A stretch of DNA of 60,123 bases from Indolivaga alginatilytica (GCF_003201355.1 NZ_QICL01000030.1:1-60123); one strand, 5' to 3'. Counted from the stretch's first letter, positions 43,913-54,206 are shown. Numbers and translations: made by a program. Notes: generated by a model from the sequence alone, not told the origin.

Positions 43913-45460
43913 TTAATGGTTCAGTTCTACAGTGATTAATGATTTTGCCGGCATTTTTAAAGTTAATGTTCCGTTTTTATAGATCGCACCTTTATAATCT
44001 TCCAGATGCACTACATCAGGATTCTCGAATGTATTATGGCTATCCGTATTAGTAGCTGTTATTATATTTACATTGTTTAGTTTGCCATCTTTCAAGCCTC
44101 TGATATTACAATCGATATCTATTGCATTAGTCGGATCGATGTTTACAAACGAAATATGTACTTTTCCATCTTTGTCTTTGGATGCAGATACCGATACAGC
44201 ATCTAATTTTTTGTTCAGTCTGCTATAAGTGCCACATTTTACCACAGTAGGTAACATAGTTGCATCTTGATGCACTTTATACATATCGAATACATGATAG
44301 GTTGGAGTAAGTAACATTTTATCACCCTCCGTTAAAAACAATGCTTAAAGTACATTTACCAATTGAGCAATATTTGCCATTTTTACTCTATCGGCATGCT
44401 TATGGAAAATATTGAGAACAACTCCTGCCAAGATAGCATCCCTCAACGTGTTTTGTTGAAAAAGAAATCCCGGATTTGTATTTTTTTCGACATTGTACCA
44501 TGCTCCCCATTCATCAACAATCAAGCCTATTCTTTTTGCAGGATCATGCAAGTCCATTATTGCTTAGTGGCGTGTTATAAGATTATCCATGCCTTAACCA
44601 TGTGCCAGCAGCGAGAAATAATCGTCTTCCGAAAAGCCTGTTGCATCCCCTTTATCTTCCCATCTTCGGGTAAAAGCATAGTTGTGGAGAGAAACACCTT
44701 TCATCATACCATGAGGTATATTTTTCATCATAGTAGTCATCCAATGATAATCGTCAACATTCGGACCACCTGCTATTCTGTATAACTGATTATCCCCATA
44801 ATTACGGGTATAGGTAGCATAACGTCTGTAGTTCTCGGCATATCCCTCAGCAGTCATATGTCCGCCACAACCCCAGTTTTCGTTACCCACACCCCAGAAC
44901 TGAACTTTCCAAGGTTTCTCACGACCGTTCTTTTTCCGAAGGTTAGCCATAGGGCTTTCTCCATCAAAAGAGATATATTCAACCCACTTCGACATTTCTT
45001 CTACCGTACCGCTACCCATATTTCCACAGATATAGGGTTCTGTACCTAATGCTTCGCAAAGATTAAGGAATTCGTGTGTGCCGAAACTATTATCCTCTAC
45101 CACCCCACCCCAATGAGTATTAACCATCTTGGGTCTGCTTTCTCTGGCTCCGATACCATCCATCCAATGATATTCATCAGCAAAACAGCCTCCGGGCCAT
45201 CTCAGATTGGGTATTTTTATATGCTTCAAGGCATCTATAATATCTTTTCGTACTCCGTTAACATTGGGTATCGACGAATTTTCGCCTACCCAAAGACCGT
45301 CGTAAATACAACGACCGAGGTGCTCCGAAAAATGCCCGTAGATATGTTTATCTATCGTATATTGCCCTAAGTCGGCATTGACAACTACTTCTGCTTTCTG
45401 CTGCGAGAAGGCTGCAATAGAAATAAGGAAAAAGGAAAAAATGAATCGTGTTTTTCTCAT
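43913..45460 (-). pseudogene. GH51 alpha-L-arabinofuranosidase with three in-frame TAA codons
   Basis: The frame codes a 515-codon GH51 enzyme with signal peptide ([16 protein letters not shown]). It is interrupted by TAA at codon 289 (44594-44596), codon 299 (44564-44566) and codon 372 (44345-44347). No frameshift is needed: all pieces read in one frame and keep strong family similarity. The acid/base Glu194 in WGVGNENWG lies in the first piece, but the nucleophile Glu317 in IVDEWGAWY lies beyond the second stop, so the 288-residue product should be inactive. The third stop sits where a glutamine (NVLQ) is expected, consistent with CAA to TAA. It is 16 bp downstream of the GH43 gene at 45477. 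Confidence 0.9.
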
Positions 45461-45476
45461 GTTATGTTATTTTTGA

Positions 45477-46448
45477 TCAGTTTCGAGATACTCCCTCCGA
45501 TGTCATTTGTATTCTCTTCATCGTTCCATCGGCATTATAATATAATCTGTCGATACATACCGAGCGGCGAAAGCTTCCTCCCTGAGTAGGGATAGCTCCA
45601 TTGTGGTAAATGAAATACCATTTATCTTTAAATTCGATAATAGACTGATGATTGGTATTCGAATTTCCTGCAATCTCGTTCAATATACCTTTGTATTCCC
45701 AAGGACCTTCTATACTTCGGCTCATAGAATATCCTATCTTTTCGGGGAAAAATTGTGCATAAGACAAATAATACCAGTCATTGTATTTATGTATCCATGG
45801 AGCTTCAGTAAAATCAGGAAGGTGAACAGGAACAATAGGTCCGTCCAGTTCTATCATGTTTTCTTTAAGCTTGGCGTAGTAGCATTGTGTATTTCCCCAA
45901 AAAAGATAGGCTTGCCCGTTATCATCGATCCATACCGTAGGATCTATATCTTCCCATGATATTTTGGTATATTCCGTAGTCATATCATTGGTTATGATTG
46001 CCGATCCCCTGGCATCGACAAACGGCCCCAAAGGATTATCGGCAACAGCTACACCAATCGATTTGCCATGTATCGAACCGTGTTGAACTGTTACATACCA
46101 ATAGAATTTGCCATTCCGTTCAATAACCTGCGAAGCCCAGGCTTCGCCTTTTGCCCATTTAAAGTCAGTAGGTTTAAGGGGTACAGGGTGTTCTGTCCAA
46201 TTGACCATGTCATCGGATGAGAATACAAGCCACTCATTTATTACATACCTGTTTTCGGGAGGGGGACATTCATCGTGCCCGGCATAAATATATACTTTGT
46301 CTTTATAAACCAATGCAGCAGGGTCAGCTGTATATTTATGTTTAAATACAGGATTGCTATCCGCCCTGAATGTGGTATCCTGAATCGCTCCCGACAAGTT
46401 GTGAGCAATTAATAACAGTAAAACGGATAATGATTTTAAGGTTTTCAT
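45477..46448 (-). CDS. GH43 alpha-L-arabinofuranosidase/beta-xylosidase type
   Basis: 323 aa from the ATG at 46448, which gives a proper signal peptide (LKSLSVLLLLIAHNLSGA); the frame also opens seven codons earlier. Complete five-bladed GH43: base Asp near residue 42 in YTADPAALVY, pKa modulator in WEDIDPTVWID and acid in FTEAPWIHK. It has no accessory domain. Likely activity is release of alpha-L-arabinofuranose from side chains. It is divergent from HTCS 2, and the 21-bp direct repeat at 46561-46602 lies between them, so HTCS 2 probably activates this gene. Confidence 0.9.
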   Translation of the reverse strand: MKTLKSLSVLLLLIAHNLSGAIQDTTFRADSNPVFKHKYTADPAALVYKDKVYIYAGHDECPPPENRYVINEWLVFSSDDMVNWTEHPVPLKPTDFKWAKGEAWASQVIERNGKFYWYVTVQHGSIHGKSIGVAVADNPLGPFVDARGSAIITNDMTTEYTKISWEDIDPTVWIDDNGQAYLFWGNTQCYYAKLKENMIELDGPIVPVHLPDFTEAPWIHKYNDWYYLSYAQFFPEKIGYSMSRSIEGPWEYKGILNEIAGNSNTNHQSIIEFKDKWYFIYHNGAIPTQGGSFRRSVCIDRLYYNADGTMKRIQMTSEGVSRN

Positions 46449-46560
46449 TTTCTTAGTACTTATTAGCACACTCTTATAAATAAGAAATGTTTACTTCCGG
46501 TAGAAGCATTATTATATTGAGGTTAAGTTATTACAAAAAAAGTAATTTATTAGGGAACCG

Positions 46561-46602
46561 AGGTGGACATTTAGACTTTAAAGGTGGACATTTTCATCTT
46601 TA
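46561..46602. promoter_or_regulatory. 21-bp-period direct repeat, candidate HTCS binding site
   Basis: AGGTGGACATTT occurs at 46561-46572 and again at 46582-46593, each followed by a related A/T tail. The 21-bp period equals two helical turns, as expected for AraC-type domains bound in tandem. It lies between the GH43 gene and the divergent HTCS 2 gene. A half-match to the AraR palindrome (AAGTGT, 46602-46607) follows directly. Confidence 0.55.
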
Positions 46603-46677
46603 AGTGTAAAAAATACATTCTTTTTCATTACCTTTTCGCCGAATACTTAATTTTAAGTCCTCATAAGATCTATTACC

Positions 46678-49600
46678 ATGAAATATGCGATTACCATTGT
46701 AACCTGCTTTATTTTCAATTTGCTGAATTTAAGTACGCATAGTGCCGAAAATACTATTGCATCCGGATATATATTCAATTCGATAACGATTGAGCAGGGC
46801 TTGCCTGTTAACTTTATTGATGACATGTATAAAGACAGTAAAGGTTTCCTTTGGATATCGACGCAAGGAGGAGGATTGTCACGTTATGACGGCTACGAAT
46901 TTGTCCGCTTTAATGTAGACAGCTACCCTGTCGCCCTGAAAAGTAACTTTATACGAAAATCATGCGAGGACAATTTCAACAGGCTCTGGGTTGCCTCCGA
47001 TTGCGGTATTGATCTCATCGACCTTAAAACCATGCAGGCAAGTAATGTTTCATATAAAGGAAATTCAGTACATCATTTATTTGAAGAACCGATAGCTTCC
47101 GTATTTAAGGACAGTACCGGTAATATCTGGATTTTAAGTGATGATAAAATATATAAGATCGTTTTTAATCATAGCGGCTTTATTGATCATCTATACACCC
47201 TAACGAATGATTCCAATAGTCAAGACTTTTCTTTTACCGCTTTAAGCGAAATTAATAATGAAATATGGGCCGCACATAAAGGAATTATCTACAAACTGGC
47301 TGTCAGCAACGCCGGGCAATTGGAATTACGGCCTATATCAGATATTCTAAATTTCGGAGCAGACCGCAATATATCGGTAATACTGAAAAAAGAAGAAGTG
47401 ATCTGGATCGGTTCGGATATCGGATTGTATAAATTCAATTTAAATAATAAAGAGCTGAAATTATACAGTCACAGCGAATCGAATCCATTTTCCCTTTCTC
47501 AAAATATGGTAACGGATCTTGCTGTAACCGATGAAGGTGTATTGGCTGTCGGTACATTGAGAGGTTTAAACTTCTATCACCCTTCAACAGATCAGTTTGA
47601 GTGGATTTCCCATAGTAAAGATGCCACTTCTCTAAATAGCGATTTTATTAATTGCATAACATCAGACGGTAATAATCTTTGGGTAGGTACGGAAGCCGGA
47701 GGAATCAATAAAATGACTTTACGCCGCTTGGCAATCAGCAACTACAGCCATAATAAAAGAGATAAAAGCAGTATATCTGCAAATCCGGTGAATGCTATTT
47801 ATGAAGACCACAAGGGCGACTTATGGGTTGGCACAGTAGAAGGAGGGCTTAACCGGAAGCCGAGGAATGAGAACTTTTTTATTCATTATACATACGAAGA
47901 GGGGTTGTTAAACCACAACTCGGTAAGTGCACTTACTGAAGATAGAAACGGTAATCTTTGGATAGGAACATGGGGAGGGGGACTAAATATTCTGAATCTC
48001 AACAAGCTGCCCAATGCCAACTTCAAACATTTTATTCCACGAGTGAATAATAACAATCAGGTCTACATATCGGCTCTTGTTTATGACTCTATCAATAATG
48101 GAGTTTGGATAGGTTCGTCTACTGATATCGCTTTTTTTGATATACAATCCAACCAAATAGTAGATCCCTTCTCTTCTCAATTGTCAAAAAACAAAAGAAA
48201 TGTTCTCGGAACACTCATCGATGATAAATCGAACCTATGGATAGGAACATCAGACGGCATAATCTTAATAGATCTCAAAACGTTTAATTCCACAAATCCG
48301 AAATGCTCTTCCAAATATCTGGAACTAAAAGAAGAAAGTTTAAATAAACTATTCTTAAAAAATATAACATGTATTTATCAAAGCCGTGATAAAACTGTCT
48401 GGATAGGCAGCAAAGGTTACGGCTTCTGTTCTCTTAAATACAAAGAAGGAAAATATGTATGTGAAGTATATACAACAGCGAATGGATTATCCAATAATAT
48501 GGCATTGGGTGTTCTCGAAGATGAATTGGGTCTGATATGGATCAGTACAGGATACGGATTGTCATGTTATAACCCTCAAAACAACCGCATCGTAAACTAT
48601 ACTAAAAGTGACGGCTTGATCGAACATCAGTTTTATTGGAATGCCAGCTATAAATCTCCTACAAACAAAAATCTTTATTTCGGAAATATAAGTGGATTAT
48701 CCGAATTAAAAAACGGGTCGCAATACTTAGAGTCTAAACAAAAAAAGGTCATATTTACGAAACTGCAAATATTAAATAAATCGATATGGTCTGGTAATGG
48801 CAACTATATTGACCAAGACATCTCGTATGCTAACAAACTCCATTTACATGAACAGGATAAATCTTTTTCAATCGAATTCTCGGCACTGGATTATGACAAT
48901 CCTACTACAGTATCTTACTCTTATCGATTGGCAGGCTTCGACGATAAATGGATTGATGTACCTGCCGACCGTCGTTTTGCGAGTTATACCAATTTACAAC
49001 CCGGGACTTATACTTTTCAGGTAAGATGTATGTCGAGGGCCTCGGCATTAGCAGGCGACATTACTGAGCTTGAAATAGAGGTTCGTCCCTTTTTCTATAA
49101 AACCGGATGGTTCATCGGATTGGTTCTTTTCCTCCTTGTATTCCTGTTTATTCAATTCTACAGATGGCGAATCAATATGCTGAAAAAACAAAAAGAGGTG
49201 CTTCATAAAAAGGTAGTAGAAAGAACTCAAAAGCTGGAAGATCAAGCGATAGAACTAAAATCACAGAATAATATATTAGTTGAGCAAAACGAAAAAATTT
49301 CGGAACAAAGGCTGCAATTGATAAAAATGTCGAATAAGGTACAGGAAGCATTAGATGATAAAATGAATTTCTTTACCAATATAACCCATGAGTTCCGCAC
49401 CCCTATCACCTTGATTACAGGGCCTATAGAACGGGCATTAAAATTGAGCTCCAACCCTCAGGTTATAGAACAATTACAATTTGTTGAGCATAATTCGAAA
49501 CATCTGCTGTCATTGGTCAATCAGTTGATGGATGTCCAAAAGATAGAGTCGGAACAGCTAAGTATTAAACTTGTCAGCGATAATTTTTTAAACTTCTTAA

Positions 49601-50910
49601 ACGAGATACTTATTCCTTTCGAAGTATTTGCCAATGAACGGGGTATTCGTCTAGAGAAAATATACAGATTAAACTCTCCACGCATACTATTTGATGAAGA
49701 GGCAATGCATAAAGTTGTCACCAACTTACTTAGTAATGCCATCAAATTTACTCCTGACAACGGTATTATAAAACTGTATGTTGCCTCACTGAAAAAAGCA
49801 GGAACAAATCAATTATATATATGTGTGAACGATAGTGGTATCGGATTGAAAGAAGATGATCTTCTAAGGATTTTCGATCGGTTTTACCAGTCGAAAGAAC
49901 ATATAAAATACCCCATTGCCGGACAAAGTGGAACAGGAATAGGTCTTTATCTCTGCCAAAGTATAGTCAGTTTATTGAAAGGAACTATATATGCGAAGAA
50001 CAATCATAAAAAAGGTGCTTCTTTCAGGGTATTATTACCTATTGAACAAGTAGAAACGGTTGACGAAACAGAAAACAATTACAATTATCCGACAGTAAAA
50101 GAAACAGAAAAAATCGAATTAGAAACAACCAATAACCCATGCAATAAACTAACTATTCTGGTTGTAGAAGATAATGCTGATATGCGGGAATATATCCGAT
50201 CTATCTTATCCGATTATTATAAAGTATTGGAAGCGGAAAACGGAATGGAAGCTCTAAACACATTAAAAAAGCAGTCCGTACATTTTATCATAAGTGATCT
50301 GATGATGCCTGTGATGGATGGTCTCGAATTATCGGAAAAGGTAAAAGCCGACTTGACAATATCTCATATCCCGTTTTTAATGCTGACAGCTAAAACCTCG
50401 AAAGAAACACAGATAAGCAGTTATAAACTTGGTGTGGATGAATATCTGCTAAAACCCTTTGACGAAGATATATTATTGACCCGCATTGGCAATATACTTG
50501 AAACAAAGAAAACATATCAACGAAAGTTCAGTGTGTTCATGAATATTGAAGAGCTGAATATTGCAGAGGAATCTAATGATGAGAAGTTTCTCAACAAAGC
50601 AATTGAGATAATAAAAGCAAACTATAAAAATCCATATTATGAAGTAACTGATTTTATAGAGTCGATGGGAGTAAGCAAAAGTTTAATGAATAAAAAGATA
50701 CAAACTATTACGGGGCAATCAGCCGGACAATTTATCCGCAATTATCGACTGAACCTTGCACGGGAATTAATTTTGAAAAACTATATCAATAAAAACAAAA
50801 GTATTGCAGACATTGCCTATGAAGTGGGATTTAATGATCCTAAATATTTTACACGTTGCTTCACCAAACACTTCGGAATGCCTCCAAGTAATCTATTTAA
50901 AGACGGTTGA
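46678..50910 (+). CDS. Hybrid two-component system regulator (HTCS) 2
   Basis: 1410 aa with the same order of parts as the first: signal peptide (1-23), Reg_prop double propeller (about 35-700), Y_Y_Y domain (about 745-800), one membrane helix (about 812-830), a coiled linker, HisKA with His904 in NITHEFRTPITL, HATPase (EAMHKVVTNLLSNAIKF), receiver with Asp1207 in FIISDLMMPVMDG and a C-terminal AraC-type HTH (SIADIAYEVGFNDPKYF). It is divergent from the second GH43 gene and upstream of the arabinose genes. Its signal may be an arabino-oligosaccharide; this is inferred from the adjacent GH43/GH51 genes. Confidence 0.96.
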   Translation: MKYAITIVTCFIFNLLNLSTHSAENTIASGYIFNSITIEQGLPVNFIDDMYKDSKGFLWISTQGGGLSRYDGYEFVRFNVDSYPVALKSNFIRKSCEDNFNRLWVASDCGIDLIDLKTMQASNVSYKGNSVHHLFEEPIASVFKDSTGNIWILSDDKIYKIVFNHSGFIDHLYTLTNDSNSQDFSFTALSEINNEIWAAHKGIIYKLAVSNAGQLELRPISDILNFGADRNISVILKKEEVIWIGSDIGLYKFNLNNKELKLYSHSESNPFSLSQNMVTDLAVTDEGVLAVGTLRGLNFYHPSTDQFEWISHSKDATSLNSDFINCITSDGNNLWVGTEAGGINKMTLRRLAISNYSHNKRDKSSISANPVNAIYEDHKGDLWVGTVEGGLNRKPRNENFFIHYTYEEGLLNHNSVSALTEDRNGNLWIGTWGGGLNILNLNKLPNANFKHFIPRVNNNNQVYISALVYDSINNGVWIGSSTDIAFFDIQSNQIVDPFSSQLSKNKRNVLGTLIDDKSNLWIGTSDGIILIDLKTFNSTNPKCSSKYLELKEESLNKLFLKNITCIYQSRDKTVWIGSKGYGFCSLKYKEGKYVCEVYTTANGLSNNMALGVLEDELGLIWISTGYGLSCYNPQNNRIVNYTKSDGLIEHQFYWNASYKSPTNKNLYFGNISGLSELKNGSQYLESKQKKVIFTKLQILNKSIWSGNGNYIDQDISYANKLHLHEQDKSFSIEFSALDYDNPTTVSYSYRLAGFDDKWIDVPADRRFASYTNLQPGTYTFQVRCMSRASALAGDITELEIEVRPFFYKTGWFIGLVLFLLVFLFIQFYRWRINMLKKQKEVLHKKVVERTQKLEDQAIELKSQNNILVEQNEKISEQRLQLIKMSNKVQEALDDKMNFFTNITHEFRTPITLITGPIERALKLSSNPQVIEQLQFVEHNSKHLLSLVNQLMDVQKIESEQLSIKLVSDNFLNFLNEILIPFEVFANERGIRLEKIYRLNSPRILFDEEAMHKVVTNLLSNAIKFTPDNGIIKLYVASLKKAGTNQLYICVNDSGIGLKEDDLLRIFDRFYQSKEHIKYPIAGQSGTGIGLYLCQSIVSLLKGTIYAKNNHKKGASFRVLLPIEQVETVDETENNYNYPTVKETEKIELETTNNPCNKLTILVVEDNADMREYIRSILSDYYKVLEAENGMEALNTLKKQSVHFIISDLMMPVMDGLELSEKVKADLTISHIPFLMLTAKTSKETQISSYKLGVDEYLLKPFDEDILLTRIGNILETKKTYQRKFSVFMNIEELNIAEESNDEKFLNKAIEIIKANYKNPYYEVTDFIESMGVSKSLMNKKIQTITGQSAGQFIRNYRLNLARELILKNYINKNKSIADIAYEVGFNDPKYFTRCFTKHFGMPPSNLFKDG

Positions 50911-51042
50911 CTTCAAATCTGCCTAAGGCTGGGAGTTATTTATCCCCCCTTTGGAGAGATTAAGAGGGATTCTACTTGCCAAAGAAAGGAAAAGAAAAGA
51001 CCTATGGTTTTAATTGTTATTTTTACACTCAATAAATTTCAA

Positions 51043-51050
51043 TATATTTG
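51043..51050 (+). promoter_or_regulatory. Putative araR promoter -7 element
   Basis: TATATTTG lies 36 bp before the AraR start, with TTTT (51021-51024) 18 nt upstream as a weak -33 box. A perfect dyad ATTTAG-ACA-CTAAAT follows at 51072-51086. Confidence 0.45.
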
Positions 51051-51086
51051 CATTCTTTAATTCAATGCATAATTTAGACACTAAAT

Positions 51087-51779
51087 ATGACTCCACTATT
51101 TTATAAAGAACAAGAAAAGTTTTACGTTTCTGTTGATTGCCTTATTCTCGGATTTAAAAATGATAAATTATATCTATTGATATCGAAACGTAAATTTGAA
51201 CCATTAAAAGGACAAGACTCTCTGATGGGCGGATTCGTTCGGGCGGAAGAAAGTCTCTCGGAGACTGTTTCGAGAGTTGTATTTGAATACACAGGCATTC
51301 AGGATGTTTTCATGGAACAAGTAGGTGCATATGGCGAAATTGGGCGCGATACGGGAGAACGTGTTGTCTCCTTAGCCTATTATGCTTTGATAGATATACA
51401 ATATTTTGATGAACAACTATGCAAAGTTCATGATGCACGCTGGCAGGAACTCGACAAGGTAGGAGATCTCATATTTGACCACAACCAGATATTGAACGAT
51501 ACTATCGAAATTCTCAGAAACAAAGCTGCAACTAAACCTCTTGGATTTAATCTTCTGCCTGAAAAATTCACATTACCTCAATTGCAAAGTTTATATGAAG
51601 CAATTTATCAGACTCCTTTAGATAAAAGAAATTTCAGAAAGAAGATTCTGGAAATGGATATTCTCGAAAAACAAGAGGATAAAGATAAATCAAGCTCAAA
51701 AAGAGGTGCCTTTTATTATAAGTTTAATAAAGAAAAGTACGATCTTCTACTACAAAAGGGATACTTTTTTTCTCTCTGA
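51087..51779 (+). CDS. araR: NUDIX-fold arabinose repressor AraR
   Basis: 230 aa with an N-terminal NUDIX-like domain (about 1-145) and a C-terminal winged HTH (about 155-225, FTLPQLQSLYEAIYQTPLDKRNFRKKI split across the recognition region). The Nudix box is degenerate: where hydrolases have REuxEExGu this has RVVFEYTGI, so two catalytic glutamates are missing and it should bind ligand without hydrolysis. Bacteroidota proteins of this kind (BtAraR) repress arabinose genes and are released by L-arabinose. It lies just upstream of araD with a long hairpin between (51803-51849). The probable operators are at 51883-51938. Confidence 0.9.
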   Translation: MTPLFYKEQEKFYVSVDCLILGFKNDKLYLLISKRKFEPLKGQDSLMGGFVRAEESLSETVSRVVFEYTGIQDVFMEQVGAYGEIGRDTGERVVSLAYYALIDIQYFDEQLCKVHDARWQELDKVGDLIFDHNQILNDTIEILRNKAATKPLGFNLLPEKFTLPQLQSLYEAIYQTPLDKRNFRKKILEMDILEKQEDKDKSSSKRGAFYYKFNKEKYDLLLQKGYFFSL

Positions 51780-51802
51780 AAAAAAATAAGTTATGATAAG
51801 AT

Positions 51803-51855
51803 AATGTCTTATAGCTGATTACTACTAGTAGTATCTGCTGTAAGACATTTTTTAT
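51803..51855 (+). terminator. Terminator between araR and araD
   Basis: A 47-bp near-perfect palindrome with AATGTCTTA (51803-51811) pairing with TAAGACATT (51841-51849) and ACTACTAGTAGT at its centre, followed by a T run. It separates araR from the araDAB unit. Confidence 0.85.
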
Positions 51856-51882
51856 TGCGAATATGTTTTATAACACATAGAA

Positions 51883-51908
51883 AATAAGTGTTACTAATTA
51901 CACTTATT
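51883..51908. promoter_or_regulatory. Upstream AraR operator candidate
   Basis: Perfect dyad AATAAGTGT, 8 nt, ACACTTATT. It lies just upstream of the araD -33 region. Confidence 0.7.
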
Positions 51909-51915
51909 CGTAATA

Positions 51916-51944
51916 TTGCAAGTGTAGTTAAAACACTTATTTTG
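51916..51944 (+). promoter_or_regulatory. araD promoter overlapped by second AraR operator
   Basis: TTG (51916-51918) lies 18 nt before TTATTTTG (51937-51944), a 7-of-8 match to TAnnTTTG. The second dyad AAGTGT, 7 nt, ACACTT (51920-51938) fills the spacer, so a bound repressor would block RNA polymerase. Confidence 0.65.
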
Positions 51945-51964
51945 CATTTTAACCTTGTAACAGC

Positions 51965-52648
51965 ATGTTAGAAACATTAAAGAAGAAAGTTTTCGAGGCT
52001 AACCTTAATCTAGTAAAGCACGGATTGGTAATATTTACCTGGGGAAATGTCAGTGCAATAGACCGAGACTCTCAATTGGTAGTAATAAAACCATCAGGCG
52101 TATCATACGATACAATGACAGCAGAAGATATGGTTGTTGTTGATTTGGATGGAAATATTGTAGAAGGAAAATTAAAACCATCTTCCGATACAGCTACACA
52201 CCTTGTTCTGTACAAAGCATTTCCTGCAATCGGAGGAGTAGTTCATACCCACTCTACATATGCTACGGCTTGGGCACAGGCAGGTTGTGACATTCCAAAT
52301 ATAGGAACTACTCATGCCGACTATTTCAAAGATGAAATACCCTGTACCCGACAAATGACAGCCGATGAAATAGAGGGCAAATATGAATTGGAAACAGGCA
52401 ATGTAATCGTAGAACGGTTCAAAGATTTGAATGCAGAATACACACCGGGAGTCTTAGTAAATAATCACGGACCATTTTCATGGGGTAAAGATGCAGATAG
52501 TGCAGTACATAATGCGGTTGTACTGGAACAGGTAGCCAAAATGGCATCTATATCATTCGCTGTAAATCCCAAATTGACGATGAATGATGATCTTATCAAA
52601 AAACATTTTTTCAGAAAACACGGACCCGATGCTTATTACGGTCAGTAA
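51965..52648 (+). CDS. araD: L-ribulose-5-phosphate 4-epimerase
   Basis: 227 aa class II aldolase fold of AraD. The motifs are [11 protein letters not shown] with the substrate loop (about 24-34), [24 protein letters not shown], the zinc histidines in [16 protein letters not shown] (about 93-108) and [13 protein letters not shown] (about 161-173). It converts L-ribulose 5-phosphate to D-xylulose 5-phosphate, feeding the pentose phosphate pathway. First gene of the araDAB-transporter unit, 16 bp after a repressed promoter. Confidence 0.95.
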   Translation: MLETLKKKVFEANLNLVKHGLVIFTWGNVSAIDRDSQLVVIKPSGVSYDTMTAEDMVVVDLDGNIVEGKLKPSSDTATHLVLYKAFPAIGGVVHTHSTYATAWAQAGCDIPNIGTTHADYFKDEIPCTRQMTADEIEGKYELETGNVIVERFKDLNAEYTPGVLVNNHGPFSWGKDADSAVHNAVVLEQVAKMASISFAVNPKLTMNDDLIKKHFFRKHGPDAYYGQ

Positions 52649-52703
52649 GTTTTCTCTTGTAATTCGCAACTACTATAAATATTAATCAAGAAATTTATAT
52701 ATC

Positions 52704-54206
52704 ATGGAATTTAAAGATTTAGAAGTTTGGTTTGTAACCGGAGCACAATTATTGTATGGTGGAGATGCTGTTGTAGCAGTTAATGCACACTCTACCGAAA
52801 TGGTAAAAGGTTTGAACGAATCGGGTAGACTACCTGTAAAAGTCGTTTATAAAGGTACTGCCAATTCGTCGGCAGAAATTTCAGCAATCATGCGTGAAGC
52901 CAATGGCAACACAAAATGCGTCGGTATGATTACCTGGATGCACACATTCTCTCCTGCTAAAATGTGGATACATGGCTTAATGGACTATAAAAAACCATTA
53001 CTTCACTTTCATACTCAATTCAACAAAGAAATTCCATGGGATGAGATTGATATGGATTTCATGAACCTGAACCAATCGGCTCACGGAGATCGTGAATTCG
53101 GTCATATTACCAGCCGTCTACGCAAACCCCGCAAAGTAGTGGTCGGTTACTGGAAAGATGAAGATACTCAAACCAAAATCGCTTCGTGGATGCGTGTTTG
53201 TGCCGGTTGGGCAGACTCTCAAGATATGCTTATCATCCGTTTTGGCGACAACATGAATAACGTTGCTGTAACTGACGGAGATAAAGTAGAAGCCGAAATA
53301 CGTTTAGGCTATCACGTTGACAATGCTCCTATTGCAACATTAGTACCCTATGTACAAGCTGTAACCGATGCTGAAATTGATGCTCTGGTTAGTGAATATG
53401 AAAAGAAATATGATTTTGCTGCTGACTGTAAAAAAGGAGCAGACAAACATCAATTTGTACGCGACGCAGCAGCTCAGGAAATAGGGCTTCGCCGCTTCCT
53501 TCAGGATAAAGGAGCTAAAGCGTTTACTACCAGCTTCAACGAACTGGAAGGTATGAAACAATTGATGGGATTTGCATCTCAACGCTTGATGAGCGAAGGT
53601 TACGGATTCGGAGCCGAAGGCGACTGGAAATCAGCAGCACTTGTTCGTACCATGTGGGTAATGGGACAAGGCTTACCCGGCGGACAATCATTCCTCGAAG
53701 ATTACACATTGAATTTCGACGGGGAAAACAGTACTATCCTCCAATCACATATGTTGGAAATCAATCCCGATATTACAGGTACAAAACCTCGTATCGAAGT
53801 TCATTTTCTAGGAATAGGCGATGCAGGCATATGTGCCCGTCTCGTATTCCAGGCACATAAAGGCGAAGGTGTTGCCGCCACAATAGTAGATATGGGTAAC
53901 CGTTTCCGCATGATAGTCAATGAAGTTGAATTAAAAGAAACCAAAGCACTCCCCAAACTTCCGGTTGCCTGTGCATTATGGAAACCGATGCCAAACTTCG
54001 AAATAGGTGCAGGAGCATGGATTCTGGCAGGAGGAACTCACCATTCGAGCTTCTCGTTCTCGGTTACAACCGAAATGCTGGAAGACTATGCGGAAATTGC
54101 AGATATCGAAATGCTAATCATCGACAAGGATACTACTATCCGTCAATTCCGTCAGGATTTACGTAATAATGAAGTTTATTATATGCTTAACAAAGCATTA
54201 AGATAA
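52704..54206 (+). CDS. araA: L-arabinose isomerase
   Basis: 500 aa, the standard length. It begins EVWFVTGAQLLYG and carries the metal/active-site residues in FNELEGMKQLMGFASQRLMSEGYGFGAEGDWK (split over about 275-310), then MLEINPDITG (about 350-359) and the closing ILAGGTHHSSFS (about 440-451) with histidine ligands. It isomerises L-arabinose to L-ribulose in the cytoplasm, using a divalent metal. It follows araD by 55 bp. A weak stem-loop separates it from araB. Confidence 0.97.
   Translation: MEFKDLEVWFVTGAQLLYGGDAVVAVNAHSTEMVKGLNESGRLPVKVVYKGTANSSAEISAIMREANGNTKCVGMITWMHTFSPAKMWIHGLMDYKKPLLHFHTQFNKEIPWDEIDMDFMNLNQSAHGDREFGHITSRLRKPRKVVVGYWKDEDTQTKIASWMRVCAGWADSQDMLIIRFGDNMNNVAVTDGDKVEAEIRLGYHVDNAPIATLVPYVQAVTDAEIDALVSEYEKKYDFAADCKKGADKHQFVRDAAAQEIGLRRFLQDKGAKAFTTSFNELEGMKQLMGFASQRLMSEGYGFGAEGDWKSAALVRTMWVMGQGLPGGQSFLEDYTLNFDGENSTILQSHMLEINPDITGTKPRIEVHFLGIGDAGICARLVFQAHKGEGVAATIVDMGNRFRMIVNEVELKETKALPKLPVACALWKPMPNFEIGAGAWILAGGTHHSSFSFSVTTEMLEDYAEIADIEMLIIDKDTTIRQFRQDLRNNEVYYMLNKALR

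Noticed and set aside
43913-45460. Three separate small GH51-like genes or a frameshifted gene
   Set aside because: All three pieces are in the same frame with single TAA codons between them, so it is one gene with nonsense changes.
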